Shown piece after piece: positions 10,721 through 20,290 of a stretch of 64,000 nt of DNA; the stretch's first letter is position 1; each line of letters opens with the position of its first letter. The stretch covers positions 109,680,509-109,744,508 of the forward strand of contig OV884015.1 in the NCBI GenBank assembly GCA_930367205.1, in the 5' to 3' direction. Position numbers and translations under genes: made by a program. The notes beneath the pieces were generated by a model that saw only the letters and a list, made by a program, of their open reading frames with translations, did no database searches and was not told where the DNA came from. This DNA is from Acanthosoma haemorrhoidale (Eukaryota > Arthropoda > Insecta > Hemiptera > Acanthosomatidae).

Positions 10721-11542
10721 TTTTGTGGCCACCTCACAAATAATTATAAGTCACCCTCTTCTCGTATCAGACCTTGTATCTATATCATCAAATAATATCA
10801 GAAAATATGTATCTATTTTTCATTATGTTAATAAAGATTATGACGTCAGTGAGAGTAGGGGGAGGAGTCAGTAGAGTGGGGCCCATCCCCACTTCCTCTC
10901 TAGCCACCTGGTGTGGGGCCATCTCCTCTAGGGCGAGCCAGCTATATAAGCCTGAGCCCCTGAGTCAGGCAACAGACAGAAACCAACCGGGACCTTGAAC
11001 ACTTCTCTCTCTCTCTCTGCATTGGCGTCTGCTGCTCTACTCAAAACCATGGTCTTCTCATTCAACTACCTCTGCATCTCTGTCTCCTAGCCTCGCTATG
11101 TTTTAGTCCGGCGTTGCCATACCCCACTCCTTCCTAGTGGGAATCTCTGCCTTCGTCTCGCTAAAACTAGCACCTCCTTGGGAGAGACCTCTCCCTCGCG
11201 GACGACGGTTGCCGTGGCCCTACAAAGTTCCCTAGCAGTGTCTCCCATGGCAATCCAGTTTCCCTCTCTCTGGTTCACACTCGCCTTTGGGATCCGGACG
11301 GTTTTCACCTACCCTTAGACACCGAGTGTGAGTTCGTGGTCATTCCAAGACCACATAAACTACCTATAAACCTACCCTGTACCTCTTCTTCTGAACACAG
11401 TGCTTTGTCGGGAAACACACACCTTCTAAAGCTCTTTCTGGGCGCTCGACGGACGGTGGCTAAGAGGTAGTAGCGACCCTAGCCCGCAGCGGGCGTCTCC
11501 TCCCCACTTTGGGGATGCTCAGGTACAAACCCGAGCCCGACA
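10721..11542 (+). mobile_element. Family-A solo LTR (GGCCACC U3 type), exact 5-bp TSD
   Basis: This 822-bp solo LTR ends in GAGCCCGACA and starts ttttgtggccacc; its homologue at 3908-4797 starts tgttgtggccacc, so the first bases have mutated. The exact 5-bp repeat acaac flanks it (10716-10720 and 11543-11547). U3 contains the CRE-like tgacgtca and a good TATA box. Only a short CT tract follows (11006-11018), in contrast to the long tracts of other copies. The core stem-loop is at 11274-11283 / 11323-11332. An antisense frame at 11096-11308 is shared with other copies. Confidence 0.92.
10841..10950 (+). promoter_or_regulatory. LTR promoter elements: CRE-like palindrome and TATA box
   Basis: The perfect palindrome tgacgtca (10841-10848) matches the CREB/ATF consensus and also occurs in the related LTR at 4683-4690. 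The ctatataag box (10942-10950) is a strong TATA candidate about 100 bases downstream. The U3-like half of an LTR is where a polymerase II promoter is expected. Activity is inferred only. Confidence 0.55.
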
Positions 11543-11547
11543 ACAAC

Positions 11548-12353
11548 CAATACCTGCCAAAATGAATTATTAAGGTGTGAATTATTATAAAATATTTCAA
11601 AATTGACCTAAACCTAATCGCAATGTTAAAATTTTTAAACGTTGGCTTCTACTTATGTAAATGGTAATTGATATGGTGGATATTTGCAGAGAAAACAGAG
11701 AGCCGGGATATCGCTGCCCAGTAAAGAGTGTTTATCAGATAAAATGTAAATTAGGGATATTGGCACCGCAGCAGTCAGGCTTACAGAAATCGACTATTGG
11801 CAGATCATTGTAAAAGTAGGCCCAAGTTAAAAAAGGGAGCTGGATCACCAGGTAAATAGAGATAATTTTGATTACTGTTAACGTTATCTAAAATAATAAA
11901 AGAATACTATAAAAATTAATAACAGAACTAATCTAGACAAGTGTAGTTCTATCAAAGTTTTAATTTGATATGAAATACACCAACCACCTGAAGTTCGGCC
12001 CCAGCTGCTCTAACTGCAGCCTCCACCACATTACTCAACTTATTGTCATTCACAACAATTGGGAAAATAAGTGGTACAGCGTGGTGAAAACCGTCAAGGT
12101 AGTTGTGAGTTCTATCGAACAGCAAAGCTTATTGTAAAATGGTGAGGCAGCATCACGCAAATTACAATTACTGGAAGTTCTGTAAGCGGTTGCATCTCCA
12201 AAGCAGATTAACGCGATTCTCGGAAACGACATAACAAAAAATAGACGTACTGAGAAGATATTAAATACAACTCACAAACCTGTACTGTCAGGTTGTGGTA
12301 CTGAGGCCAGGTCAGAAGAGCAGAAACCAACTCAATAAATCGCAATTAGTCTA
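11548..12353. other. AT-rich spacer, nothing recognised
   Basis: No feature can be supported between the LTR at 10721 and the family-B repeat at 12354. Confidence 0.55.
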
Positions 12354-12687
12354 CAGTTAAATAATCTTTGTAGAGGAGAGTCTTTTAAAAGAAAAGAAAG
12401 AAAATCTTTATTATGAAGTACAAGCAAAACACTGGTATATACAAATATTAAGAGTTACTACATACTGGGTGGAATGTCTAGGGACGAGTGTGGTCTGGGG
12501 CTAAAACTGAGACATAGATGTATAAGAAAAGGATAAGATTCTGGGAAGTAGGGAGGTCTTGGAGGGATGCGGTTGCTTACTTAAAAATAACAGGGAACCA
12601 TCAGTGACTTCCATGAAGTCACGAGGCAGGTATAAAGTTCTGCTCAAGCCCCTTCTTAACATTACCTTAGCATAATAAAACTTCCCA
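12354..12687 (-). mobile_element. Family-B LTR-like repeat, minus strand
   Basis: One of five copies of a dispersed repeat of about 350 bp (others at 36699, 38159, 38434 and 41594). On the minus strand it starts TGGGAAGTTTTATTATGC, contains cctgcctcgtgacttcatggaag, and has a cataataaag polyadenylation-like signal close to its end at agattatttaactg. The TG start, the late AATAAA and its place downstream of a same-strand Gypsy-like integrase remnant suggest it may be that element's 3' LTR. No target-site duplication is visible and the terminal CA is not obvious, so this is an inference. Confidence 0.6.
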
Positions 12688-13393
12688 TTTTTAATTTCTG
12701 ACTCCTGGGAAGGATGGTGATATTAAGAAATAACACGATTTATAGACAATACATTAGTTTCTAAATACATTTTTTTCAATTTGGTTATAAATAATTTCCT
12801 TAGTATCTAACTTAATAATAGAGGAGAAGGGTAAGTGTATATGTAAGGTACTATAGCTTACAATGAATACATATGATAAATTAAAAGTTAAATATACATC
12901 TATAAAATTGTAATACTGAATGAAAGGAGTAAGAGTTACAATAGTTGTGGTGATACATTCATCTAAGTTTTTATGCAATGCGTTAGATATGCAATCATTG
13001 CTAATATTCTTAAATTTAATACAAAATGAGTTGGAGTTTATATAGTTAAAAGTTACTTTATTAATTAATTAATTAGGTTTCTTGTATATGGTACAGAATT
13101 AAATTGCTTGGTACTTCAGTGGTTATTACATGATTGTCATTTCGTACAGGCGCAGGTAAAAGAGATTGAAATGTATGTTTTATCATGTTAGGATGAGGGA
13201 TTCCCATTCTACATGTTTCCAAAGACTGTTCTATGTCTATGTTCCATGTACAGTTAAGTAATTTAATGTTTCGTACAGTTCGGTTAGGTGCATAGCATAT
13301 TGGGTCCTACCTATACCGTTGATTACTTCCATGATTTTATTATTATTACTATTAGCAGCTATTGTGAGTGTCATTGTCAGTATCAATGTCCAT
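12688..13393 (-). other. Possible ORF3 region of the Gypsy-like remnant
   Basis: This stretch lies on the minus strand between the integrase remnant and the possible 3' LTR, where some insect Gypsy elements carry an envelope-like gene. A frame of about 74 codons at 12754-12978 is the longest. I see no furin site, fusion peptide or clear transmembrane anchor, so no product is assigned. Confidence 0.3.
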
Positions 13394-13759
13394 CTATTCT
13401 CCATCTGAAACATTCTGTTCTTGTGGTATAAAATGTCTCTTTTTGCTTTTTCTTTTTCTAACTACATTATCTGTGTGTACTTTTATTATTTTGTTTCGCT
13501 TGTCAATATAAGGTATAACAGGTTTGTATCTGCGTTCGTCTTTTGTCCTTGTTATTCGTTTAACAAGAGGTTTGTCTTTTACTATTTCGGGGTCTTCTCT
13601 ATTTTTATTCAGTTTGTTGATTCTTTGCTCTTTTTTCTTAGTAATGCTTTTCCTAATGTAATTTCGTATTATGTTGAGCTTTTCGTGATAATTACAAACA
13701 AGTTGTTCGGTTATTAGTGCCTCTTCTTTACTTGGACCTTTTATTATACCAAAAGCAAT

Positions 13760-13790
<31 letters not shown>

Positions 13791-14446
13791 AATTTTGATT
13801 TAAAGAATTATTAAATGTGATTAATGATAGTTTTAATTTTGTTTCTAGAGATTTGTCTTTATTTTCTTCCCTAATGGTTCGTAAAATTTCTATCAAAGTG
13901 GATTGGGCTTTATTAAGTAGTCATAGTGAATTGGGTTGATTGGGTGTTATGTCATATTGTTCGATCCCTAGGGATGTCGGTAAGTTCTTTATAAGGTTGT
14001 TATTGTATTCTCAACCGATGTCCATTTTTAAACGAATAGGGCTGGGGAAATGAGCCAAGTACTCTGTCAAAACTTCAAATACATTGACAGGCTTTTCCAG
14101 TTCTGGCGAGCATTCTTTTTGAAAAGGTGTCTACTATTGTGAAAATTTGTTTTCCTTCATACTATTGTCCATCATTTGTTCTTAGAACGGTCTGTCTGTC
14201 GTTAGGGTAACTTGGCATTTTGTTTTGATAGATTTTCGTTCATATTTCACTGTTCAAACATACAGGGAAGTTCTTGATAATGTCTGACATGTGGTCTCTC
14301 ATGTTTGGCCAATAGTAAGTCCGTTTTACTTTTTCAATTATTTCTCTGTGAAATGATTTACCGGTATGATAATTTTCACCCGTTTCTCTTTGTTCGTTTG
14401 CGTCAAGTAGGTCTAAAAGTTTTTTCTTGTAACGTTTTATCTTTCT
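13394..14446 (-). pseudogene. Gypsy-like retrotransposon integrase remnant
   Basis: Read on the minus strand, the upstream part encodes a zinc-binding-like stretch with YHTG and FHREIIEKVK, then RTYYWPNMRDHMSD and NFPVC. The YYWPNM signature is diagnostic of Gypsy/Ty3 integrases. In NFPVC the first zinc-binding cysteine appears to be replaced by Phe. Further on, FTIVDTFSKR marks the catalytic core start. After an (ATT)n tract that shifts the frame, about 130 codons of basic C-terminal domain (KRITRTKDERRYKP) run to the tag at 13394-13396. Several stops and frameshifts interrupt the core. No protease, reverse transcriptase or RNase H is visible upstream, so the copy is truncated near 14450. 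Confidence 0.75.
13763..13790. repeat. (ATT)n microsatellite within the integrase remnant
   Basis: This trinucleotide tract encodes Asn in the downstream reading frame. The frame before the tract differs from the frame after it, so an indel in or next to the tract has broken the gene. Confidence 0.9.
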
Positions 14447-15551
14447 TTAATTTTTCTCTTATTAGTTCTTGTATTTTGTTATAAATTCCTTCAAATTTAC
14501 TCCTGATGGATACAGAGACGATATACAAGACTATCCTCTGGGCATCCCTGGTCCACAGTCCACCATCAACTGTAGCTAAAGCTAAAAGACTGCGAAACTT
14601 ATAGGTCGGAGTAGTCATGAAAGTGTTACGTCACACATTATCTGAATTTTCATCAACCAACACTACGACGTCACAGCATGAATGAAGATTACCTTTTTTG
14701 TCGTGTGACTGTTAAGTAAGAAGCTTGAGTGAGACGACTTCTAAAGCGAATGGGCGAGAGAATGTACTGAATGATGTAACGATGCCAGCCAACTGTTCGT
14801 TTCTGACTTCATAGTTCGCTTCGAACGGGGCATTATTGATCCGTTCAATTTATTCATTCTTCTGTCATTTACTTACTGAATTGAAGAGTAGCTTTGTTTA
14901 TCACTTAAGTAGGACTACTCCAGAAATCTAAAAACGTACCGAATGATTTGGAGATGACAATCTTTGGAAATTATCATTGTCGGATCTACAATACTCTTAG
15001 AAAGGACCAAGTAGAATCCTAAGAGACACAGAAGACAAGGCTAACCCTAGGGGACTTGGAGGAAGATGGTGGATATGGCGGGAGTTGGCATGACTTGATC
15101 CGAGGTGATGGAGCTGCTAAATGACGGAGATGTCAAGCTCCGCTGCGGCCCCGATGTTCCGCATAAGGAATTTCACGACTTAACTCGAGTAAGCTAAGTC
15201 ATTTACCAGCAGGCCAAGCCATAACTCTTGGAAAGGAAGTCATCCAAGTTACTTCATTTAAGGGACGATTATGGGATTTAATGATAGTTGTGTGTTAGTC
15301 ATTAATGTACGAATAAAAATGGTATTTTATCTAGTTTTATAACCAGATAAAAAAGATTTATTTTACTACAGACACTAGCGACAAGATAATCTTCTTCGCT
15401 AAATAATGGACTATTTCCTTCCGTCTTTTTCTGATGTAAGCTCTAAGATCACTGTTTCACTAACAGACATCAATCTTTACTCTCAAGTCCTGTTTGATGT
15501 GGCCGTAACATAATATGTTGCGAGGGAAACCGACAATAGATCTCTACATCT
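14447..15551. other. Spacer, nothing recognised
   Basis: The section near 14990-15230 is more GC-rich than its surroundings but has no recognisable frame or element end. Confidence 0.5.
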
Positions 15552-16037
15552 TGTCTTGTGCCTACTTCTTCACCACGAGTTACTCTCTTCTGATACCAGA
15601 AAACGCTATATTTTCATATTTTATCAATAAATCTTCGGCGTCAGTATACAGAGTGGGGGCTGGTTCAAGATCCCGCTACGGCAAGAGCTCACTAATGGGC
15701 GCGGGCGATGTAACCCCTGATTGGCCGAAATAAAAAGCTCTCTCATTCGCTGTAGGCAGAAATCCAGGTCAAGTCGGCCTCTCTCCGGTTTAAACTCGCC
15801 TTTGGGATCCGGACGGTTTTCGTCTACCCTCAAATACCGAGTGTGGACTCGTGGTGATTCCAAGACCACGTAAACTACATATACTACCTAGCCTGTATCT
15901 CTTCTCCTGAACATAGTGCACGGGGCACACCTTCTAAGATCTTATGGAGCCTGATCAATAAATAAATTATCATCTCTTTCTGACTCCCGCCGGTCAATGG
16001 CTGGGTCACCGAGACTTCCTTTGTCGGGCGCCCCAGA
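15552..16037 (+). mobile_element. Family-A LTR, plus strand, internally deleted
   Basis: This copy begins tgtcttgtgcctacttcttcaccacg and ends gcgccccaga, a degraded version of the family end. It keeps the aataaatcttcggcgtcag block, gattggccgaaataaaaagctctctc, and the core from ctctctccggttt to gatcttatggagcc. Much of the first half of the core, including the gtctcgctaaaactagc block, is missing: the sequence jumps from the U3 block at about 15765 to the core stem-loop. Arms of that stem-loop are mutated. No target-site duplication is visible and the ends are approximate. Confidence 0.78.
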
Positions 16038-16734
16038 AATGTTTTTTTAAAAATTATTATTCATAAATGTCATTAAAACTGCTATCTGAATATTGAATAA
16101 ATTTTTTGATTTGGCACTGTTAAGAAGCTGTTAATGTACGAACAGTGAGCGATCGAAGCACCTTCCCTGCTGATCAAACGAGAGGATGGGAGTTATTGAA
16201 ATCACCTGATAACAAGAATAATATCACGGTTCCTAGAAAATATTACTCCAACATTTTTTTATGAACTGCTTTTATGAAACGAAAGGAAATGAAGGACATT
16301 TGCCTAGAGTATTCAGAACTTCATGAGCATTTTTTAAACTATTTTTTTCCCCAGGTAACAATTTGGTTGGTTACGTGCTAAAAACTTTTCTAGCTAGCTT
16401 ACAGATATTAATATTAAAAAGTTCCCCGCTATAAATAATATTATGCGCTAAGTGCCGGTCGAGAAAGTATTTCTGCGCTGGCCATTTACATACATATGCC
16501 CTTTTCGGAAGGAGTTGCTAGGAACTGCCTACAAATTGAGTTTGGAAGCGGAGGCCCACGAAGTGTCGGCCGGTGAGAAAGAGAACTTGGGGCAATCCCT
16601 TCTCTGAATCGATTGCTTGCAATAGGATCTTCCTCCTGCCAGGTCTAAGTATCTACAGGTTTAAGGCTGAGCCAAGCCGTAGTCAGCGAGGCCAAACATC
16701 ATACGGAGTTTGGGGTGCGTTTATAAAATAACTA
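16038..16734. other. Spacer, nothing recognised
   Basis: AT-rich to about 16440, then more balanced to 16720. No recognisable coding or repeat feature. Confidence 0.5.
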
Positions 16735-17310
16735 AAGTAGAATCCCGATAATTAGTATTGTCAAGGGGCTGACAGTTTGGTACAAATTATCGGGGATACC
16801 AATTATCGGGAGTACAAAATTAAAAAACGTATAAATGCAAACATGTATGTATTAAGAAGTCTGTACAATGTAGTAAGGATAAAAACTATGCAATAAACAC
16901 TGCTTAATACTAAACTAAACAATAATCAATACATGCAATACAAAATATGTACATACTTATGTTCTAGATTAAATAAACACCAATAAAACATTTGTTCGAA
17001 AAAAAAATTTTTTTTACTCAACCCTTGTAGGCGTCATTGTCAATTGCTTTGTTAAGAGTGTTCAGACCAACATTTGATATTGCTAAAAAATGGCGCACGT
17101 TGTTCACGTATTGTTTAGCAACTTTAGCAGTAATTGTTGGTACATCATCTTCATCGCCCTCTCCATCTTCACCATCAACGTCCTCAGATGGATCTAAAAT
17201 TTCTTCGTCAGTTAACATCCCCACTACTGCCAGGCCGTCTTCAATATTGTAACGTGTAACAACGATAACGAAAACGAGACCGAACTGTAGAAACGAAAGA
17301 AAAGCTTAGT
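16735..17310 (-). mobile_element. Probable pogo/Tigger-type DNA transposon end, minus strand
   Basis: A terminal-like zone at 16741-16815 holds repeated cccgataatt / aattatcggg motifs in both orientations, reminiscent of pogo/Tigger ends. About 200 bases inward, a minus-strand frame at 17018-17224 ends in an acidic stretch and a helical tail. The frame stays open for some 25 codons above its first ATG. The partner inverted repeat is not found, so only one end is present. Assignment rests on the end motif plus the acidic C-terminus and is uncertain. Confidence 0.4.
17018..17224 (-). pseudogene. Acidic C-terminal fragment, possibly Tigger-like transposase
   Basis: The frame reads GMLTDEEILDPSEDVD, then an acidic run (EDGEGDEDDVP), then a helix-like VAKQYVNNVRHFLA and LNTLNKAID before the stop at 17018. 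A TDEEI motif, acidic linker and helical tail are seen at the C-terminus of pogo/Tigger and jerky-like transposases. No DDE catalytic region or CENP-B-type DNA-binding domain is present upstream, so this is a fragment. A host acidic protein exon cannot be excluded. Confidence 0.35.
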
Positions 17311-17784
17311 ACAATTCCTAAAAATTTCCCACTCTCCTCTCCTTACTTCCTTTCAGTAAAAAGAGAAGATGTAAATATAAATGACCCAGCTACATTCAGA
17401 CAATTTCGCCTGAATAATTTTGTATTTTGTTAAACCTAACTTCTAAAACAATAAATTACTTTATCGTTCATGGCATTCCACTAAGTGAAAACATCCCAAA
17501 ACATAAAATGATATGATTTGTAAAATTAATTCTACAACACTCTTCAAGCAAGGACGGTCAACCTGACCCCACTAGTCCCTGATCCTTCAGGACAATCAGT
17601 CATCTGATATGTTCATTTGGTAAGCAGAATGTAGGGATGCTGAAACGATAAAGTAGGAGTGGACAGGAGAGCAGGACTCCTCCCTAATGTAGGAGTTATG
17701 GAAATAAAGAGCTTGAGTGGTCAGGGTCGCTGTCACTGAACTAAATTTGTTCTGGGTTGAAATCCTAGGATAGTGAGATATATA
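17311..17784. other. AT-rich spacer, nothing recognised
   Basis: No feature can be supported here. Confidence 0.55.
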
Positions 17785-18103
17785 TGTAAGGCAATTATTG
17801 AAGGTGGGGTGAATAAACTGAAATCAATTTCTCTGTAAACAAAGTTAGCAAATTTATTCACTATATATTATATTATAACAATTATTAATATTGATTTACA
17901 CAATCTTACCTGTAAGCAAAGAAACGACAATTACAGTTTATAACTATCACTTCTCTATTTACACTCTAATTACAACTTTAGTTACTTAATATAACCTTTC
18001 TCTATCCTCTCACTTTTTAGAATGTTGCTGATAGCTCCATCTGGTGGTGGTCAGTAGAAGCAGCGCGGCAAATTCAAATTAAAGAAAGTATACTTTCTTT
18101 ACA
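17785..18103 (-). mobile_element. Family-C LTR-like repeat, minus strand
   Basis: This repeat of about 319 bp is also present, inverted, at 33696-34002. On the minus strand it reads TGTAAAGAAAG... to ...GCCTTACA, giving TG/CA ends with a short inverted repeat (TGTAA/TTACA). Landmarks are tttgccgcgctgcttctact, agatggagctatc and ttattcaccccaccttcaata. Both copies sit in tatat-type targets. An acceptor-donor junction (cttacag|gtaag on the minus strand) lies at 17909/17910. At the minus-strand start is a perfect 20-base palindrome (18081-18100). A solo LTR fits best; a MITE is possible. Confidence 0.65.
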
Positions 18104-18325
18104 CATATACATATGTATAACAAACGACAGGTTCATACAACTTAAATTCAACTACAAGGCTCTGCTATAGTGTTTTTTGTTTAATATTTGTTTAAACTGT
18201 GGTTGAAGGTAACTCGCAAAGTTGCTGTAACTACGAAAAATATCACACGATTGTTCTTTATGTGTATTTTTTATTTATTATTCATAAGCTAACCAATTTT
18301 AATTTATGTTAAATATTTTTTTTAT

Positions 18326-18674
18326 TCATGTAAGCTACTCTCTTCTCGGACCTGAAAAAGCCCGCCTTTCCAAATTTTAGAAATAAATCTTCGGCGTCAG
18401 TATAGGGAGAGGGGATGAGTTCACGATCCAGACACGGCAAGAGTGTCACTAGAAGTGCGGGTTTAGTAGCCCCTCATTGGCCAAATTAAACTGTGATAGG
18501 ATTGGCCAAAATAAAAAGCTCTCTCATTGGCTGTAGGCATGGATGACCTGCCTAAATAAGGCAGACATTCTGAGCTTTTTCAGACAGTCGGAATCAGACA
18601 CTTGAAGTGAACTCTCTCTGCACTGGCGCTTGTTGCTCTGCTTTAACCATTGCTTTCTTATTTAATTACCTCTA
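18326..18674 (+). mobile_element. Family-A LTR, U3 half only, plus strand
   Basis: This fragment covers the U3-like half and the start of the transcribed part: ctctcttctcggacc, aataaatcttcggcgtcag, and three ATTGG (inverted CCAAT) boxes near 18474, 18501 and 18528. These are followed by gcctaaataaggc (TATA-like) and gcactggcgcttgttgctc. It stops at attacctctacacc, just where the common core would begin. The short ctctctctg after the U3 corresponds to the place where other copies have long CT tracts. Confidence 0.78.
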
Positions 18675-18764
18675 CACCGTACGTCTTTGCAATTATTCGT
18701 TATCCCAATATCGTACAATGTCCCAGAATAAAGTATTTTATGCCATTGAAGCTTCATTTGTTAT

Positions 18765-19127
18765 TTTCTATTTTTTTTTTTAAGTACAACAACTTTATTA
18801 TGATAAAATTACAATCTGCATGCTTGGGCAATAAGTAATTGTGATAAATGATCTCATTCATACCAATTTACAATTTTCATTCACTCGTTCATTCATACTA
18901 TATATACAAACAGTCCAGAGGCCCCCCAAGTCCACATGGTTGTCAGCTCCCTCGCGTGCGAAGGAGGAAGCGGAGTCTTGGGAAGTCCCCCACGCTCCTT
19001 CGTCAGCCGCGTCACTGTATAAGAGCCAGTGCAGGCTGACTAAGAGCGCGAGAGCCACATACGCTCAGGACATGATTGGACAAACTGGCCATTGCCAGGA
19101 CTCCGATTGTCACGTATTTATAGAAGG
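18765..19127 (-). mobile_element. Jockey-1 3' UTR insertion with 11-bp TSD, minus strand
   Basis: The copy is headed on the plus strand by a T-rich run, the poly(A) tail, and consists only of the Jockey-1 3' UTR, ending at ccgattgtcacgtatttatagaagg. The exact 11-base repeat tcatttgttat flanks it (18754-18764 and 19128-19138). No ORF2 codons remain apart from the last few bases. Its landmarks (gcaagtccc, cgcgtgcgaagga, gactaagagcgcgagagccac) match the 9624 copy in reverse complement. Confidence 0.9.
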
Positions 19128-19138
19128 TCATTTGTTAT

Positions 19139-19731
19139 AACGAGAAAATTATTATGAGTTAAATTTTCCATGTACGATAAAATGTTTGCACTAAATAAGG
19201 AAGGGATACAGTTTAATCTCATTCGTTGCTTGCATGAGAGTAGTAAGTACTGTAATAATTTTCTGTATAAATACTAAATTAGTAAAGATTAGACCGTTTT
19301 ATAAACCAGCAACAGGAGGAAACACTTTAAATTTATATTACAAAGCAAAGAAGCAGTGCGTTGAATCAATGAAAGAAGAGGCAGGCGGTAGAATGCTCGA
19401 TCATGGTGAAAACGGAGTGAAACAGACGGCGCCTGAAGAAGGAAGAAGAATCAGTGAATCAAAGGCAAATCGATTTTTAATTTACCGGTTCAAAAGATTG
19501 GCCGCTCCTTTGAAAAGAAGCGATCCCTCCCAGGCTCTTGTGGTCCCACATCGTCCTTTTGTCCCGCAGGATAGAGGATAGAGTGCCCATGATTCGATAC
19601 CACTGATTCGGCGATAGCAAGGTGTTTCAAGTATATCGATAGCTTACCGGTAGATTTCTGCATCAGTTGTTCTTATCAAGGTACTATTTACTACTTACGC
19701 TGTGGAACTAATGAAATTAATATACACTGGT
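19139..19731 (+). other. Spacer with an unrecognised 115-codon open frame
   Basis: A frame from 19234 to 19581 is open on the plus strand and has a Lys/Glu-rich middle (AKKQCVESMKEEAGG). I see no known domain, splice signals or homologue by motif, and the frame may be chance. Nothing else is recognised. Confidence 0.3.
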
Positions 19732-19742
19732 AGAAATAATCT

Positions 19743-20279
19743 TTAATCAAAAGTCCTGAGAACAATAGTAAGTGCCCCTTATTACGTCAGCAACAGAACC
19801 CTTCATAACTATCTTAATATAGCTTACATTCTGGAACTCATCCCTTCCAAGTTCATGAAATTCCATAGTAACATATCCAACCACTCTAATCCTGTAGCAC
19901 AGTCATTGCACTGCGCCACTCATCCCTACAATCCTCCTCGGAGAATGAAACGGCAGTGGCCTCGTGACCTCATATAAATGTGGGACAGTGGGAGTCCTGG
20001 CAATGGGCAGTTTCTTCAACATGCCCTGAGCATATGTGGCTCTCGCGCTGTTGATCATCCTCGGCTGGCTCGTATCCAGTGACGCGGGTGACGGAGGAGC
20101 GCAGGGGACTTTCCAAGACTCCGCTTCCTCTTTCGCATGCAAGGGAGGTGACAAACATGTGGATTTGGGAGGCATCTGAGCTTTTTGTAAATATTGTATG
20201 ATTGAGAACATTTATCTCAATTACGTATTGCCTAATAAGGAAGATTGTAATTTTAGCACAATAAAGAATATTATATATC
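19743..20279 (+). mobile_element. 5'-truncated Jockey-1 insertion with 11-bp TSD
   Basis: This Jockey-1 3' fragment is flanked by the exact 11-base repeat agaaataatct (19732-19742 and 20280-20290). It starts inside ORF2 at the QSFQSK region, has about 78 intact codons to the taa at 19975-19977, and then the 3' UTR. The end is cacaataaagaatattatatatc without a long poly(A), so the tail is an AT-rich simple sequence. The reading frame is undamaged, including HPYNPPRRMKRQW. Confidence 0.9.
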
Positions 20280-20290
20280 AGAAATAATCT

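Noticed and set aside
19234..19581. 115-codon frame as a possible small protein gene
   Set aside because: There is no recognisable domain, no promoter or polyadenylation context, and no repeat relationship. It is noted in the spacer entry only.
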